DNA from: Shewanella mangrovisoli
Lineage (GTDB): Bacteria > Pseudomonadota > Gammaproteobacteria > Enterobacterales > Shewanellaceae
Assembly (NCBI RefSeq): GCF_019457635.1
Contig: NZ_CP080412.1
Span: 2,356,001-2,420,000 of the forward strand
Direction: 5' to 3'
Length of the DNA stretch: 64,000 bases
Every line of letters begins with the position of its first letter. The stretch's first letter is position 1. Made by a program: the position numbers and the translations under genes. Below are positions 20,636 to 30,074 of the stretch, piece after piece. The notes below the pieces were generated by a model. The model was not told where the DNA came from and made no database searches. It saw only the letters and a list, made by a program, of their open reading frames with translations.

Positions 20636-21907
20636 ATGAAAACGTCTAGTAATATCTTTGTAAATCTGAAGTTTTTTATATTCTTATTCTATTTAGCCCT
20701 ATTAAGCATGCTAGGCTTTATTGCCACTGACATGTATTTACCTGCTTTCAAAGCAATTGAAAGTTCGTTCAATTCTTCACCGTCTCAAGTGGCGATGTCG
20801 CTCACCTGTTTTCTGGCCGGTTTAGCCTTAGGGCAGCTGATTTATGGCCCTTTGGTGAGTAAACTCGGCAAACGTTATGCTCTGATCCTCGGCCTTGGCA
20901 TTTTTGCGATCGCCAGTGTGGCCATCGCCAATAGCGACTCGATACTGATGCTGAACATCGCTCGCTTCTTCCAAGCCGTAGGCGCCTGTAGTGCAGGGGT
21001 CATCTGGCAAGCGATTGTGGTCGAGCAATATGATGCCGAAAAAGCGCAGGGGATTTTCAGTAACATTATGCCGTTAGTGGCATTATCTCCCGCATTAGCC
21101 CCCATCCTTGGCGCTTATATTCTGAACGATTTTGGATGGCGTGCAATCTTTATCTCATTGTGTGTGATTGCCTTTTTGTTGCTATTGATGACCTTATACT
21201 TTGTGCCGAGCCATGCAGAGCATCAGGATGCTAAGCCAAGCGCGGTTTCCTACGGCAAGATTTTGAAAAATACCCGTTACCTTGGCAATGTGGTGATTTT
21301 TGGTGCCTGTTCGGGGGCGTTTTTCGCATACCTTACTGTGTGGCCGATTGTGATGGAGCAACACGGCTATCAGGCAACTGAGATTGGGCTGAGCTTTATT
21401 CCGCAAACTATCATGTTTATTGTGGGCGGATACGCGAGTAAGTTATTGATAAAACGCATTGGTGCCGACCGTACACTCAACGTATTGCTGGCCATTTTTG
21501 GACTCTGCGTTATCTCGATTGTGTTTTTCACCTTATTAATGAAGGCGGAAACCATTTTCCCACTGCTGATTTCCTTCTCGATACTCGCAGCGGCGAACGG
21601 GGCGATTTATCCTATTGTGGTGAACAGTGCTTTACAACAATTCACTCAAAATGCGGCTAAGGCGGCAGGATTACAGAACTTTTTGCAAATCACCATCGCC
21701 TTTGGCGCCTCGAGTTTAGTCGCACTCTGGGCAAGTTCTGGAGAAGTCGCCATAGGTTGGGGCATTCTGAGCTGTTCATTAGTAGTGATCTTGGGTTACC
21801 TGTTAAAAACCGAGCAAACTTGGGCTGATTTTGCTAAACACTTTACTGCGCCGGATCCTGCTCGTCTTGGGATCAATGCAGATACGAAGCAAAATCAAGC
21901 AGATTGA
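20636..21907 (+). CDS. punC: Bcr/CflA-type MFS transporter, PunC-like
   Basis: The 423-residue protein has twelve predicted membrane helices and the MFS motif after helix 2 (GPLVSKLGKRYAL). It shares ATDMYLPAF, IMPLVALSPALAPILG and IFGACSGAFFAYLT with E. coli PunC (YdhC), which moves purine nucleosides. It is divergent from the PunR-like regulator with a 115-bp shared control region. About 30 hydrophilic residues follow the last helix. Transport direction cannot be read from sequence. Confidence 0.88.
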   Translation: MKTSSNIFVNLKFFIFLFYLALLSMLGFIATDMYLPAFKAIESSFNSSPSQVAMSLTCFLAGLALGQLIYGPLVSKLGKRYALILGLGIFAIASVAIANSDSILMLNIARFFQAVGACSAGVIWQAIVVEQYDAEKAQGIFSNIMPLVALSPALAPILGAYILNDFGWRAIFISLCVIAFLLLLMTLYFVPSHAEHQDAKPSAVSYGKILKNTRYLGNVVIFGACSGAFFAYLTVWPIVMEQHGYQATEIGLSFIPQTIMFIVGGYASKLLIKRIGADRTLNVLLAIFGLCVISIVFFTLLMKAETIFPLLISFSILAAANGAIYPIVVNSALQQFTQNAAKAAGLQNFLQITIAFGASSLVALWASSGEVAIGWGILSCSLVVILGYLLKTEQTWADFAKHFTAPDPARLGINADTKQNQAD

Positions 21908-21987
21908 ATGTAATACGAGCAGTTAGCGCAGAATTATCAGTTAGTGCTTTACAGTCAGTAAACTAACTTATATTATGCGCATCGTTC

Positions 21988-22078
21988 GGAGGGGTGGCAG
22001 AGTGGTTTAATGCACCGGTCTTGAAAACCGGCGTGGGTTTATAGCTCACCCAGGGTTCAAATCCCTGCTCCTCCGCCA
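21988..22078 (+). tRNA. tRNA-Ser (TGA)
   Basis: The 91-nt tRNA has the long variable arm of class II tRNAs. The anticodon stem CCGGT/ACCGG encloses CTTGAAA, giving anticodon TGA (codons UCN). The acceptor GGAGGGG pairs with CTCCTCC, and GCCA ends the gene at 22078. Its tail recurs in degenerate form downstream. Confidence 0.97.
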
Positions 22079-22088
22079 TATTCTACTG

Positions 22089-22117
22089 AAAAGCCATCAG
22101 CAATGATGGCTTTTTTG
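22089..22117 (+). terminator. terminator of tRNA-Ser
   Basis: AAAAGCCATCA, loop GCAA, TGATGGCTTTTTT, starting 11 bp after the tRNA. Confidence 0.88.
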
Positions 22118-22277
22118 TTTTTTGCCATTTGAACCCTAGGGTTCCTAATTCTAAGCGCAGCTCCTCCGCAATATTCCACAAATAAACCATCAGTAATCAT
22201 GACATTTTGTTTTGGAGTTACGGAAGCTGAACCTAGGGTTCCTCATGCTAACCACAGCACCTCCACTAAATTCAGAT

Positions 22278-22309
22278 AAAAAGGCCGCTAATGACTTAGC
22301 GGCCTTTTT
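22278..22309. terminator. terminator at the end of the tRNA-tail repeats
   Basis: AAAAAGGCCGCTAA, loop TGAC, TTAGCGGCCTTTTT forms a perfect stem with T-runs on both strands. It could serve the tRNA side and the convergent gene at 22385. Confidence 0.88.
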
Positions 22310-22384
22310 CTTTCGCAATGGATTTAATTCCCATTAGCCCTAGTTTTTCAAATAGCAAAGCAGCTTAGGTGAAGTAAGGCTAGG

Positions 22385-22915
22385 TTAAGTGAGCTTATGC
22401 CTAATGAGGGTTAGCGCAAAAGCTTCATAGCCAGGAACCGTTTCACTCCCCAACCATGTGCAATAAATGCCGTCGGGATCGTTCAATACAAGTCCTAGAG
22501 CGTCAAGATAGTCGGGGCCATTGACCACGAAGAACTGCTTTTTATAGGGCAACAACACCATCTGAGGTGCTTGCTTTAAAAAAGCCTGCGCCTCATCAAA
22601 ACTGCTGAACCAGTGATTAAGCAAGGTATCACAGCGCCTGTTATGGAATAGGGTACCTAAGTCTTCACCAATTAACGCTTGCCCCGATAACACTCTTTGG
22701 CAGTGATTAAAATCAGTAAAACCGAGCTCTCTGGCCAAGACGGCTTGGCAATGCTTGAGTTGGATATCCAGCTGGGTTAAACCTTGCTTATTCATCAAGG
22801 AGGCAAGTTTATCTAGCGCCACTGCATCGCCAGCTTGGCAGGCTTTAAGGTGCTTTTTAGCGAGGATTTTAACTTCGGTTAAGGCGCGTGGTGCTGGGGT
22901 AATTTGTTGTATCAC
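22385..22915 (-). CDS. hypothetical protein
   Basis: The 176-residue protein is soluble, with no signal peptide. The N-terminal helical part contains LAKKHLKACQAGDAVALDKLASLMN in pieces and then LARELGFTDFNHCQRVLSG. A C-terminal alpha/beta part ends in PGYEAFALTLIRHKL. The LGF.D(F/W) pattern is seen in several small domains of unknown role, so I do not assign one. The frame opens at a TTG (22921), but AGGAG sits 8 nt before the GTG at 22915, which is the better start. It is transcribed toward the tRNA-Ser repeats. Confidence 0.65.
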   Translation of the reverse strand: MIQQITPAPRALTEVKILAKKHLKACQAGDAVALDKLASLMNKQGLTQLDIQLKHCQAVLARELGFTDFNHCQRVLSGQALIGEDLGTLFHNRRCDTLLNHWFSSFDEAQAFLKQAPQMVLLPYKKQFFVVNGPDYLDALGLVLNDPDGIYCTWLGSETVPGYEAFALTLIRHKLT

Positions 22916-23283
22916 AAACAATTCTCCTAAGTTTTATTGGCATCTCCGCTAAGCCAAACCTAATCAATTGTTGTGTCATACATGTGATGCGTACATCGAG
23001 ATATGAGTCAGAGTGATGTCATCTTCTGCGGATAGGCGTCTCTGCAACCTGGCGCCATTATTCGACTTCTTCATGCTCGAGTCAAGCTCAGCACTGCTTC
23101 TACCTTCCTTACGCTCATCCCCTGAATCGTTACATGCTCAGCCTTAATGTTAAAAATTTTATCACTTAACAACTAAAATCATATTGTATTACTATTGAGC
23201 TGTAGTAATATTGTAGTACTAAATAATATTCACTCTACCTGCGTAAACCGGATCGGACGCAGACAAAATGTACGGGGATGCAA
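22916..23283. other. 368-bp intergenic region before araB
   Basis: This contains upstream sequence of the hypothetical gene and the araB control region. The last 110 bp are AT-rich and carry two candidate AraR sites. No ORF or RNA gene is recognised in 22930-23160. Confidence 0.5.
23182..23222. promoter_or_regulatory. tandem candidate AraR operators before araB
   Basis: TATTGTATTACTAT (23182-23195) and TATTGTAGTACTAA (23209-23222) differ at two positions and are spaced 27 bp apart. The first is nearly identical to sites before the TonB receptor (53151) and the lipoprotein GH43 gene (53441), which argues for one regulator. Confidence 0.6.
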
Positions 23284-24957
23284 ATGTCGAATGTTTTAGG
23301 GGCTTACGCGTTAGGGCTTGATTACGGCTCTGATTCAGTTCGCGCGTTATTGGTGGATACCCAAACGGGCGCAGAAGTAGCAACAAATGTGGTGTACTAC
23401 CCACGATGGAAGAATGGGCTTTTTTGCGATCCCGCGAAGAATCAATTTAGACAACATCCCCTCGATTACATTGAAAGCCTTATCGAGGTAGTGCAAGGGC
23501 TATGGGCAAAAGCCCCGAGTGGCGCCGCGCAAAGAGTCTGCGGTTTGAGTGTTGATACCACAGGCTCAACCCCAATTGCGGTCGATGAATCGGGTGTTGC
23601 TTTAGCCTTAAAACCAGAGTTTGCGAATAACCCCAATGCCATGTTTTTGCTTTGGAAAGATCACAGCGCCATTCTCGAAGCTCAGCAAATTACCGCTGCG
23701 GCAAATAATTCAAGCGAAAATTACCTGAAATATGAAGGGGGAATCTACTCCTCCGAATGGTTTTGGGCGAAAGCGCTATTTGTACTGCGCCACGACACAG
23801 AAGTCAGACAAGCGGCCTATAGCTGGGTCGAGCACTGTGATTGGATCACCGCATTAATGACGGGCACCACACATCCTAAAGTCTTTAAAGCCGGGCGCTG
23901 CGCTGCTGGTCACAAAGTGATGTGGCACGAGTCATGGAATGGTTATCCGCCGAATGACTTTTTCGTTGGCATCGACCCCTTACTCGATGGCTTGAGAGAC
24001 AAGTTACCGCTTGAAACCTGCACATCTGACAAGGTTTGCGGCCAGCTAACCCCTGAGTGGGCACAGCATTTAGGGCTATCGACTGAGGTTATCGTGTCTT
24101 TTGGCTCATTCGACTGCCACGCAGGTGCCGTTGGGGCCAATGTTAAACCCGGCGTCTTAACCAAGGTGATGGGCACCTCTACCTGCGATATCACGGTCGC
24201 CAGTTATGAAGATATAGGTGAGCGTTGTATCAAAGGCATTTGCGGTCAAGTCGATGGCTCAGTATTGCCCGGCATGATAGGGCTAGAAGCGGGTCAGTCT
24301 GCCTTTGGCGATCTCTACGCTTGGTTTAGGGATCTCACCGCATGGCCGATGCAACAGCTTGACACTTCAGCCTTATTTGATGACAACACCAAAGCCAAAC
24401 TCATTCAGCAACTCGAAGCTGAAACCCTGACAATGTTAGGCAATGCGGCCGCGAAAATCCCGGTTGGCGAGACGGGCATTGTCGCGCTCGATTGGATTAA
24501 CGGACGTCGCACCCCCGATGCCGATCAATCCGTTGCCATGGCGATCACAGGCTTAACCATGGGCAGCCAAGCTCCGCAAGTCTTCAAAGCTTTAGTGGAA
24601 GCCAGCGCCTATGGCGCACGGGCCATTATCGAGCGCTTCAAGCAGGAAGGTGTTTGCATTGACCATGTGGTCACCATTGGTGGGATCTCGAAAAAATCCG
24701 ACTTCATTATGCAAACCTGCGCCGATGTGTGGAATTGCAACATAGACGTCCTCGAGAGCGAGCAAAGCTGCGCACTGGGCGCCGCCATTTATGCCGCAAC
24801 CGCAGCCGGGGTTTATCCCGATGTGCTAAGTGCCCAAGCCGCCATGGCCTCAAACGTTGCGAAAACCTATCAGCCAAATCCTGAAAATGCAGAGAAATAT
24901 CAAGCGCTTTACCAAGGGTACTTAGCTCTTGGCCACTATGTTGATGGAGCGAAATAA
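23284..24957 (+). CDS. araB: L-ribulokinase
   Basis: AraB phosphorylates L-ribulose to L-ribulose 5-phosphate. The 557-residue FGGY-family kinase has the N-terminal phosphate loop GLDYGSDSVRALLVD and the segment VDTTGSTP. Further features are the C-terminal GLTMGSQAPQVFKALVEASAYGARAIIE (in pieces) and the ATP-binding GGISKKSDFIMQ. Two starts are possible; the ATG at 23284 has GGGG 6 nt upstream, while the ATG at 23278 has none. It heads araB-araD-araA, with candidate AraR sites 60-100 bp upstream. Confidence 0.96.
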   Translation: MSNVLGAYALGLDYGSDSVRALLVDTQTGAEVATNVVYYPRWKNGLFCDPAKNQFRQHPLDYIESLIEVVQGLWAKAPSGAAQRVCGLSVDTTGSTPIAVDESGVALALKPEFANNPNAMFLLWKDHSAILEAQQITAAANNSSENYLKYEGGIYSSEWFWAKALFVLRHDTEVRQAAYSWVEHCDWITALMTGTTHPKVFKAGRCAAGHKVMWHESWNGYPPNDFFVGIDPLLDGLRDKLPLETCTSDKVCGQLTPEWAQHLGLSTEVIVSFGSFDCHAGAVGANVKPGVLTKVMGTSTCDITVASYEDIGERCIKGICGQVDGSVLPGMIGLEAGQSAFGDLYAWFRDLTAWPMQQLDTSALFDDNTKAKLIQQLEAETLTMLGNAAAKIPVGETGIVALDWINGRRTPDADQSVAMAITGLTMGSQAPQVFKALVEASAYGARAIIERFKQEGVCIDHVVTIGGISKKSDFIMQTCADVWNCNIDVLESEQSCALGAAIYAATAAGVYPDVLSAQAAMASNVAKTYQPNPENAEKYQALYQGYLALGHYVDGAK

Positions 24958-24958
24958 G

Positions 24959-25654
24959 ATGTCTTTTTTAGAGCTAAAACGCGAAGTATACGAAGCCAAC
25001 ATGGAACTTGAGAAGCGCAAACTGGTGACTTACACCTTTGGCAACGTTTCACAAATTGACCGCCAACTCGGCGTCATTGGTATCAAGCCCAGCGGCGTGC
25101 CCTATGAAGATTTGAAGGTTGAAGACATTGTGATTGTGGACCTTGAGAATCAAATCGTAGAAGGGCGCATGCGTCCTTCATCCGATACCAAGACACATAC
25201 CTATTTGTATCGCCAGTGGCAGAGTATTGGTGGCATTACCCATACCCATTCAACCTATGCCACCGCCTGGGCGCAGGCACAGATAGCGATTCCCTGCCTA
25301 GGCACGACACAGGCCGATTATGTGTACGGTGAAATCCCATGCACAGCGGTGATGCGCAACGATCAGATCAGCCGCGACTACGAAGAAGAAACCGGCGTGC
25401 AGATCCTCGATTGCTTCGCCGACCGAGATCCCAACGAGTCGCCCATGGTAATCGTTGCAGGCCATGCACCGTTCACTTGGGGCGCGAATGCGGCTAAATC
25501 CGTATATCACGCCGTGTTGCTCGAAGAAATCGCTCGGATGGCGTATCTCACCAAAACATTATCACCAGGTATCAGTCAGTTAAAACAAGAGCTTATTGAT
25601 AAGCACTATTTGCGTAAGCATGGAAAAGACGCTTATTACGGCCAAAGCAAGTAA
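24959..25654 (+). CDS. araD: L-ribulose-5-phosphate 4-epimerase
   Basis: AraD converts L-ribulose 5-phosphate to D-xylulose 5-phosphate. The 231-residue class II aldolase-fold enzyme equals the E. coli length. It carries zinc ligands in [13 protein letters not shown] and AGHAPFTWG, and the SGVPYEDL phosphate-binding region. The ATG at 24959 lies one base after the araB stop, giving tight coupling, although the frame is open from 24929. Confidence 0.96.
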   Translation: MSFLELKREVYEANMELEKRKLVTYTFGNVSQIDRQLGVIGIKPSGVPYEDLKVEDIVIVDLENQIVEGRMRPSSDTKTHTYLYRQWQSIGGITHTHSTYATAWAQAQIAIPCLGTTQADYVYGEIPCTAVMRNDQISRDYEEETGVQILDCFADRDPNESPMVIVAGHAPFTWGANAAKSVYHAVLLEEIARMAYLTKTLSPGISQLKQELIDKHYLRKHGKDAYYGQSK

Positions 25655-25692
25655 TTGCCAGTCGGGTCTCATTTCAAACTAGAGAGAGTAAT

Positions 25693-27195
25693 ATGAAAGC
25701 CTTCAAACAAAAACAAGTGTGGTTTATCACGGGTTCGCAGGATTTATACGGCCCGAAAGTATTAGAGCAAGTCGCTAAAAACAGTGAGCAAATTGTTCAT
25801 GGCTTTAATGAATCATCCGCCATTTCCATCGAAGTGGTGTATAAACCAACTGTAAAATCCCCACGGGAAATTCACGCCGTATGCCAAGCAGCCAACAGCG
25901 ATGAAAACTGTGTTGGTGTGATCCTGTGGATGCACACTTTCTCTCCTGCCAAGATGTGGATTGCTGGCCTTAATGAATTAAGCAAGCCATTCATGCACTT
26001 ACACACTCAGTTCAATGCCGAGCTCCCTTGGAGCGAAATCAACATGAACTACATGAACACCCACCAAAGTGCTCACGGTTGCCGCGAATTTGGTTTTATC
26101 GGCACTCGTATGCGTAAAGAGCGCAAAGTGGTTGTGGGTCACTGGCAATCGAGCGATGTACAAGCACAAATCGATGATTGGTGCCGCGCCGCGGCGGGTT
26201 GGCACGAGAGCCAAAACCTGCGTATCGCCCGCTTTGGCGACAACATGCGTCAAGTGGCCGTGACCGAAGGCGACAAAGTTGCCGCACAAATTCAATTCGG
26301 TTATGAAGTGCACGCCTACAGCTTAGGTGAACTCAATGAAGCGATTGCAGCCATTGCCGAAGGCGATGTAACCGCACAGCTCGACCGTTACGCCAGCGAA
26401 TACCAAGTGGGTAACGAGCTATTTGGCGATGAATACCAATTAGACCGTTTAAGAAAAGAAGCCAAGATTGAACTCGGCTTAACCCAATTCTTAACCCAAG
26501 GTGGATTTGGTGCCTTTACCAACTGCTTCGAAAACCTCACCGGTATGACAGGATTACCGGGACTGGCTACCCAACGTCTGATGGCGAACGGTTTCGGTTA
26601 CGGCGGCGAAGGCGACTGGAAAACGGCTGCCATGGTGCGCATCATGAAAGTGATGGGCCAAGGCCGTGCCGGTGGTACTTCATTTATGGAAGACTACACC
26701 TATAACTTTGGTGCGACTGACCAAGTTCTTGGTGCCCACATGTTAGAAGTGTGCCCATCGATTGCCGCTGCAAAACCACGTTTAGAAGTTCACCGCCATA
26801 CCATTGGTGTGCGTTGTGACGTGCCACGTCTGTTATTCACTGGTAAAGCAGGCCCAGCAATCAACGTATCGACTATCGATTTAGGCAACCGTTTCCGTAT
26901 CATTCTTAATGAATTAGATACAGTGACACCACCACAGGATCTGCCAAATCTGCCTGTCGCGTCTGCGCTGTGGGAGCCTCGTCCGAATTTAGCGGTTGCC
27001 GCCGCAGCTTGGATCCACGCCGGTGGTGCTCACCACTCGGCTTACAGCCAAGCCATCACGACGGATCAGATTGTCGACTTTGCTGAAATGGCCGGTGCTG
27101 AACTGGTTATCATCGATGCCGACACTAAGATCCGCGAGTTTAAGAATGAGCTTCGCCAAAATTCCGTTTATTACGGTTTAGCAAGAGGTTTATAA
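25693..27195 (+). CDS. araA: L-arabinose isomerase
   Basis: AraA interconverts L-arabinose and L-ribulose in the cytoplasm as a metal-dependent hexamer. The 500 residues match E. coli AraA closely in length and sequence, including [26 protein letters not shown] and the metal-site regions [10 protein letters not shown] and [19 protein letters not shown] precedes the ATG. The order araB-D-A differs from E. coli araBAD. A terminator follows. Confidence 0.97.
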   Translation: MKAFKQKQVWFITGSQDLYGPKVLEQVAKNSEQIVHGFNESSAISIEVVYKPTVKSPREIHAVCQAANSDENCVGVILWMHTFSPAKMWIAGLNELSKPFMHLHTQFNAELPWSEINMNYMNTHQSAHGCREFGFIGTRMRKERKVVVGHWQSSDVQAQIDDWCRAAAGWHESQNLRIARFGDNMRQVAVTEGDKVAAQIQFGYEVHAYSLGELNEAIAAIAEGDVTAQLDRYASEYQVGNELFGDEYQLDRLRKEAKIELGLTQFLTQGGFGAFTNCFENLTGMTGLPGLATQRLMANGFGYGGEGDWKTAAMVRIMKVMGQGRAGGTSFMEDYTYNFGATDQVLGAHMLEVCPSIAAAKPRLEVHRHTIGVRCDVPRLLFTGKAGPAINVSTIDLGNRFRIILNELDTVTPPQDLPNLPVASALWEPRPNLAVAAAAWIHAGGAHHSAYSQAITTDQIVDFAEMAGAELVIIDADTKIREFKNELRQNSVYYGLARGL

Positions 27196-27210
27196 TCCTC
27201 GCGCAGCAAT

Positions 27211-27238
27211 AAAGCCGCCTTCGGGCGGCTTTCATTTT
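27211..27238 (+). terminator. terminator of araBDA
   Basis: AAAGCCGCC, loop TTCG, GGCGGCTTT, then CATTTTT, 15 bp after the araA stop. Confidence 0.82.
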
Positions 27239-27271
27239 TCTGGCACCATTCATTTCATAGGGTTAACACAG

Positions 27272-27880
27272 ATGTATACAGAATTTGACGGCATTATCTT
27301 CGATATGGATGGCACCTTAGTCGACAGCGGTCAGTTGCATGAGCAGGCATGGCGACAAACCTTGAATCACTTTGGGATCCCCGTAGAGCCTGCACTGATG
27401 CGCTCGTTAGCGGGCGTGCCCACCATTGGCACCTTAGAGATCCTGATCGCCCATTTTGGCGTCACGCCAACGGCCAGTTGTGAGGCCATGAACGAGTATA
27501 AAGAAGCCCTAGTGCGCGACACTATGCATTTATATGTGAAACCGACGGCATTAGCCGAATTTGCCAAGCAGAATCAGGGCAAACGCCCAATGGTGGTCGG
27601 CACAGGCGCCTACACAGAGGAAGCAATTCAAATCTTAACTCTGTGTGGATTGTTGGAATTAGTCGATTATGTGGTGGGTGCCGATCAGGTCGCGTCACCC
27701 AAACCCGCGCCAGATACCTTTTTACGCTGCGCCGAACTGATGGGCATCGCGCCTGAGCGCTGTATCGTATTTGAAGATGCAAAGACGGGCATCCAAGCCG
27801 CCGAAGCTGCGGGGATGTTTGTGGTCGATGTGCATGCCGAATTACAGATTGAAAATGACTATTTCCTAAGCACTCAGTAG
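27272..27880 (+). CDS. yqaB: HAD-family sugar phosphatase, YqaB-like
   Basis: The 202-residue haloacid dehalogenase-fold protein has the catalytic FDMDGTLVDS (about 10-19), the VVGTGAYTEEA motif II, the lysine in ASPKPAPDTFL and motif IV VFEDAKTGIQAAEAAGM. It resembles E. coli YqaB, which removes phosphate from fructose 1-phosphate and similar sugar phosphates. Placed between araBDA and the regulator gene, it may relieve sugar-phosphate stress or act on a side product. The exact substrate is inferred only. Confidence 0.82.
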   Translation: MYTEFDGIIFDMDGTLVDSGQLHEQAWRQTLNHFGIPVEPALMRSLAGVPTIGTLEILIAHFGVTPTASCEAMNEYKEALVRDTMHLYVKPTALAEFAKQNQGKRPMVVGTGAYTEEAIQILTLCGLLELVDYVVGADQVASPKPAPDTFLRCAELMGIAPERCIVFEDAKTGIQAAEAAGMFVVDVHAELQIENDYFLSTQ

Positions 27881-28028
27881 CCCTTGCGAGATTGTCCAAT
27901 CACTGGTCAAAACGCAAAATTAGGCTTTACAATGTAAAAGTTTGGGGTAAGGTAGGGACAGTATGTTTGAGGAAATTCCCATAAATTCTTAGCGTTAACA
28001 AAATTTTTATTACCTTTATTAGGAAAGG

Positions 28029-28040
28029 TAGTATCATAAC
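28029..28040. promoter_or_regulatory. possible AraR autoregulatory site
   Basis: TAGTATCATAAC lies 76 bp before the regulator gene and partly matches the reverse form of the locus motif (about 7 of 12 positions). It is weak and given only because autoregulation is common. Confidence 0.3.
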
Positions 28041-28115
28041 ATTTGTTTATTAGCGTTAGGCACCTTATCCAGCCGATTGGATTGAGCACAGAGATAGAGA
28101 GTTAAAGAGGGCACT

Positions 28116-28832
28116 ATGGCAAATCAGGCAAATAACCGTCCGCAGAATATCCATAACTGGGTGGCAAGCGAATTAGGTTCTCGCATTGTGGGCGGCTTTT
28201 ATACGCCAGGTGAATATATCCCTAATGAAAATGCTATCTGTGAAGAGCTGGAAGTGTCACGCACCTCCTTAAGGGAAGCCTTTAAGGTACTCACGGCAAA
28301 GGGGCTTATTGAATCTCGCCCTAAGCTGGGCACCCGTATTCGTGAGCGTCGCCACTGGAATATGTTTGATCCGGTGATCTTAGACTGGTTTTCCCAATCT
28401 AAGCCTTCACCCGAGTTTTACACTTCTCTCTATGAAATCCGTGAAGTGTTTGAACCCGCATCGGCGGAACTGGCCGCGAAAAAACGCACCCCTGAGCAGC
28501 TTGAGGTGATTGCGGCAGCCTATGCAAAGATGGAAGCGGCCGAATTAGGTACGGATGAAGTCTATACCTCGGATATCGATTTCCACATGGCGATTTTAGA
28601 TGCGACCAATAACGAGTTTATGGTATCCCTCGGCGTGTCAATTCAATCTGCGCTGCTCGAAATCTTCAGACTCAGTAGCACAATTCAGGATGACTTTATC
28701 CAATCACTCCCAGGCCACAAGGCCATTTATACTGCGATTGCAGCAGGGGACAGTGAAGGCGCGAAAGCCGAGATGAATAAATTACTCTCGACATCTCAAG
28801 ATACTGTACATAAAAATATCGAGCGTAAATAA
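28116..28832 (+). CDS. araR: GntR/FadR-family regulator, probable AraR
   Basis: The 238-residue protein has an N-terminal winged helix-turn-helix (about 12-80, GEYIPNENAICEELEVSRTSLREAFKVL in pieces) and a C-terminal FCD all-helical ligand domain (about 95-225). The FCD domain has metal-ligand histidines in DIDFHMAIL and PGHKAIYTAI. Its place inside the arabinose gene cluster suggests it is the arabinose-responsive repressor described for Shewanella as AraR, unrelated to E. coli AraC. Sugar-acid or sugar effector not proven. It is followed by a strong terminator. Confidence 0.85.
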   Translation: MANQANNRPQNIHNWVASELGSRIVGGFYTPGEYIPNENAICEELEVSRTSLREAFKVLTAKGLIESRPKLGTRIRERRHWNMFDPVILDWFSQSKPSPEFYTSLYEIREVFEPASAELAAKKRTPEQLEVIAAAYAKMEAAELGTDEVYTSDIDFHMAILDATNNEFMVSLGVSIQSALLEIFRLSSTIQDDFIQSLPGHKAIYTAIAAGDSEGAKAEMNKLLSTSQDTVHKNIERK

Positions 28833-28886
28833 CAAAATATAGAGCATAATTAACGAGTTACATATCTTTGACGCCACTCTATCCAT

Positions 28887-28916
28887 AAAAAAGGTGAACT
28901 TAGGTTCACCTTTTTT
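28887..28916. terminator. bidirectional terminator between araR and the GH43 gene
   Basis: AAAAAAGGTGAAC, loop TTAG, GTTCACCTTTTTT. It lies between convergent genes and has T-runs on both strands. Confidence 0.92.
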
Positions 28917-28950
28917 ATTCTTTTATTTTGGAGCAAGCAAATGGATAGGG

Positions 28951-29898
28951 TTACTGCGGCTCGCTGATACCTTCGCTCGTCATATGAATGCGTTGTAGGG
29001 TGCCATCGGCATTGTAATGCAGCGGGTCAATGGCAACTGAACGTCTAAACTCACCGCCGCCATCCTGCGATGCGCCGGTATGGTAGATAAAGTAGGATTT
29101 ACCTTTAAATTCAATAATCGCTTGATGGTTTGTCGGTGAGTTGCCGGCCACTTCATTTAAGATGCCTTGGTACTTCCACGGGCCAAGAATGCTATCACTG
29201 GTGGCATAGGCAATTTTTTCAGGGAAGCCTGAAGCATATGAAAGATAATAGGTTTTATCTTTTTTATGTACCCAAAGCGCTTCGGTAAAGTTAGGCACAT
29301 CAATGGCATGAATTGGGCCATCAAGTTCAATCATATTGTCTTTAAGTTTTGCATATCGCGGTTTAGTGTTACCCCAGAAAATATAAGCTTGCTTGTCATC
29401 ATCGATAAAGACCGCAGGATCGATATCATCCCAATCAATCTCTGTATCTGTGGTCATGTCATTGGTGATAAGGGCGCTGCCGCGGGCATCCTTGAAGGGG
29501 CCAAGTGGACTGTCAGCAACCGCGACACCAATGGCAAAGCCATTGATTTTGTTGTGTCTTGCCGTTACATACCAGTAAAACTTACCTTCTTTTTCGATCA
29601 CATGGCTAGCCCATGCATCTCCTTTAGCCCAGCTGAAATCTTTCACCGATAACTTGCTGCCATGGGCCGTCCAATTGTGCATATCCTTAGAGCTAAAAAC
29701 GAGCCAATCATGCATTTCGAAGAAGGTGCGATTGTCCTTTGCAACGTCATGGCCAGTATAAAGATAGACAGTATCTTGGTGCACTATGGCGGCTGGATCG
29801 GCGGTAAATACATCCGTAAACAGAGGGTTAGCAGCAATCGCTGCAGTGCTGACACTCGTACTCAATGCCAAACACACACTCAAAAATGCCTTTTTCAT
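28951..29898 (-). CDS. secreted GH43 glycoside hydrolase (arabinofuranosidase/xylosidase type)
   Basis: The 315-residue protein has a signal peptide (MKKAFLSVCLALSTSVSTAAIA, cleaved near residue 23). One five-bladed propeller domain carries the GH43 acidic triad in FTADPAAIV, DIDPAVFID and FTEALWVHK. Such enzymes remove terminal L-arabinofuranose, or sometimes D-xylose, from oligosaccharides. It is probably periplasmic, since there is no lipobox or binding module. GAGGAAGT precedes the ATG. It is divergent from the dehydratase gene, and the shared control region holds a perfect inverted repeat related to the AraR motif. Confidence 0.9.
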   Translation of the reverse strand: MKKAFLSVCLALSTSVSTAAIAANPLFTDVFTADPAAIVHQDTVYLYTGHDVAKDNRTFFEMHDWLVFSSKDMHNWTAHGSKLSVKDFSWAKGDAWASHVIEKEGKFYWYVTARHNKINGFAIGVAVADSPLGPFKDARGSALITNDMTTDTEIDWDDIDPAVFIDDDKQAYIFWGNTKPRYAKLKDNMIELDGPIHAIDVPNFTEALWVHKKDKTYYLSYASGFPEKIAYATSDSILGPWKYQGILNEVAGNSPTNHQAIIEFKGKSYFIYHTGASQDGGGEFRRSVAIDPLHYNADGTLQRIHMTSEGISEPQ

Positions 29899-29923
29899 AC
29901 TTCCTCTATTGTTTTTTGATATT

Positions 29924-29947
29924 TTGGTATTATAGTAATACCAATAC
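29924..29947. promoter_or_regulatory. palindromic candidate AraR operator
   Basis: Arms TTGGTATTA and TAATACCAA are perfect inverted repeats around TAG (29924-29944), and the segment from 29932 reads ATAGTAATACCAAT. It lies 26 bp from the GH43 start and 130 bp before the dehydratase gene and could control both. Confidence 0.55.
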
Positions 29948-30074
29948 TTTTACGTGCTAGCAATATTAAAGTACAAATTGTTAACTCAGGGCATTAGGTT
30001 CGTCCGTTTGTTTTATGTTGAGTGTTACTCAATAGTTCGGGCAGGGCATGTGCCTTGGAAGACGAAGGTGTCAT

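Larger units (their letters stand above)
22048..22315 (+). repeat. three degenerate tandem copies of the tRNA-Ser 3' end plus terminator
   Basis: Unit 1 (22048-22117) is the real T-arm, CCA end and terminator. Unit 2 (about 22132-22213) keeps ACCCTAGGGTTC, GCTCCTCCGC.ATATTC, AAACCATCAG.AAT.ATG and TTTTGTTT. Unit 3 (about 22229-22315) keeps ACCTAGGGTTCCT, CAC.GCACCTCCAC and a terminator. Spacing is about 84 and 97 bp. They are not complete tRNAs. This resembles the tRNA-tail repeats (rtT type) described downstream of E. coli tyrT, or old integration scars. Confidence 0.65.

Noticed and set aside
22132..22315. Additional tRNA genes after tRNA-Ser
   Set aside because: Only the 3' part is repeated. 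No acceptor 5' strand, D-arm or anticodon arm is present, so these are not functional tRNAs.
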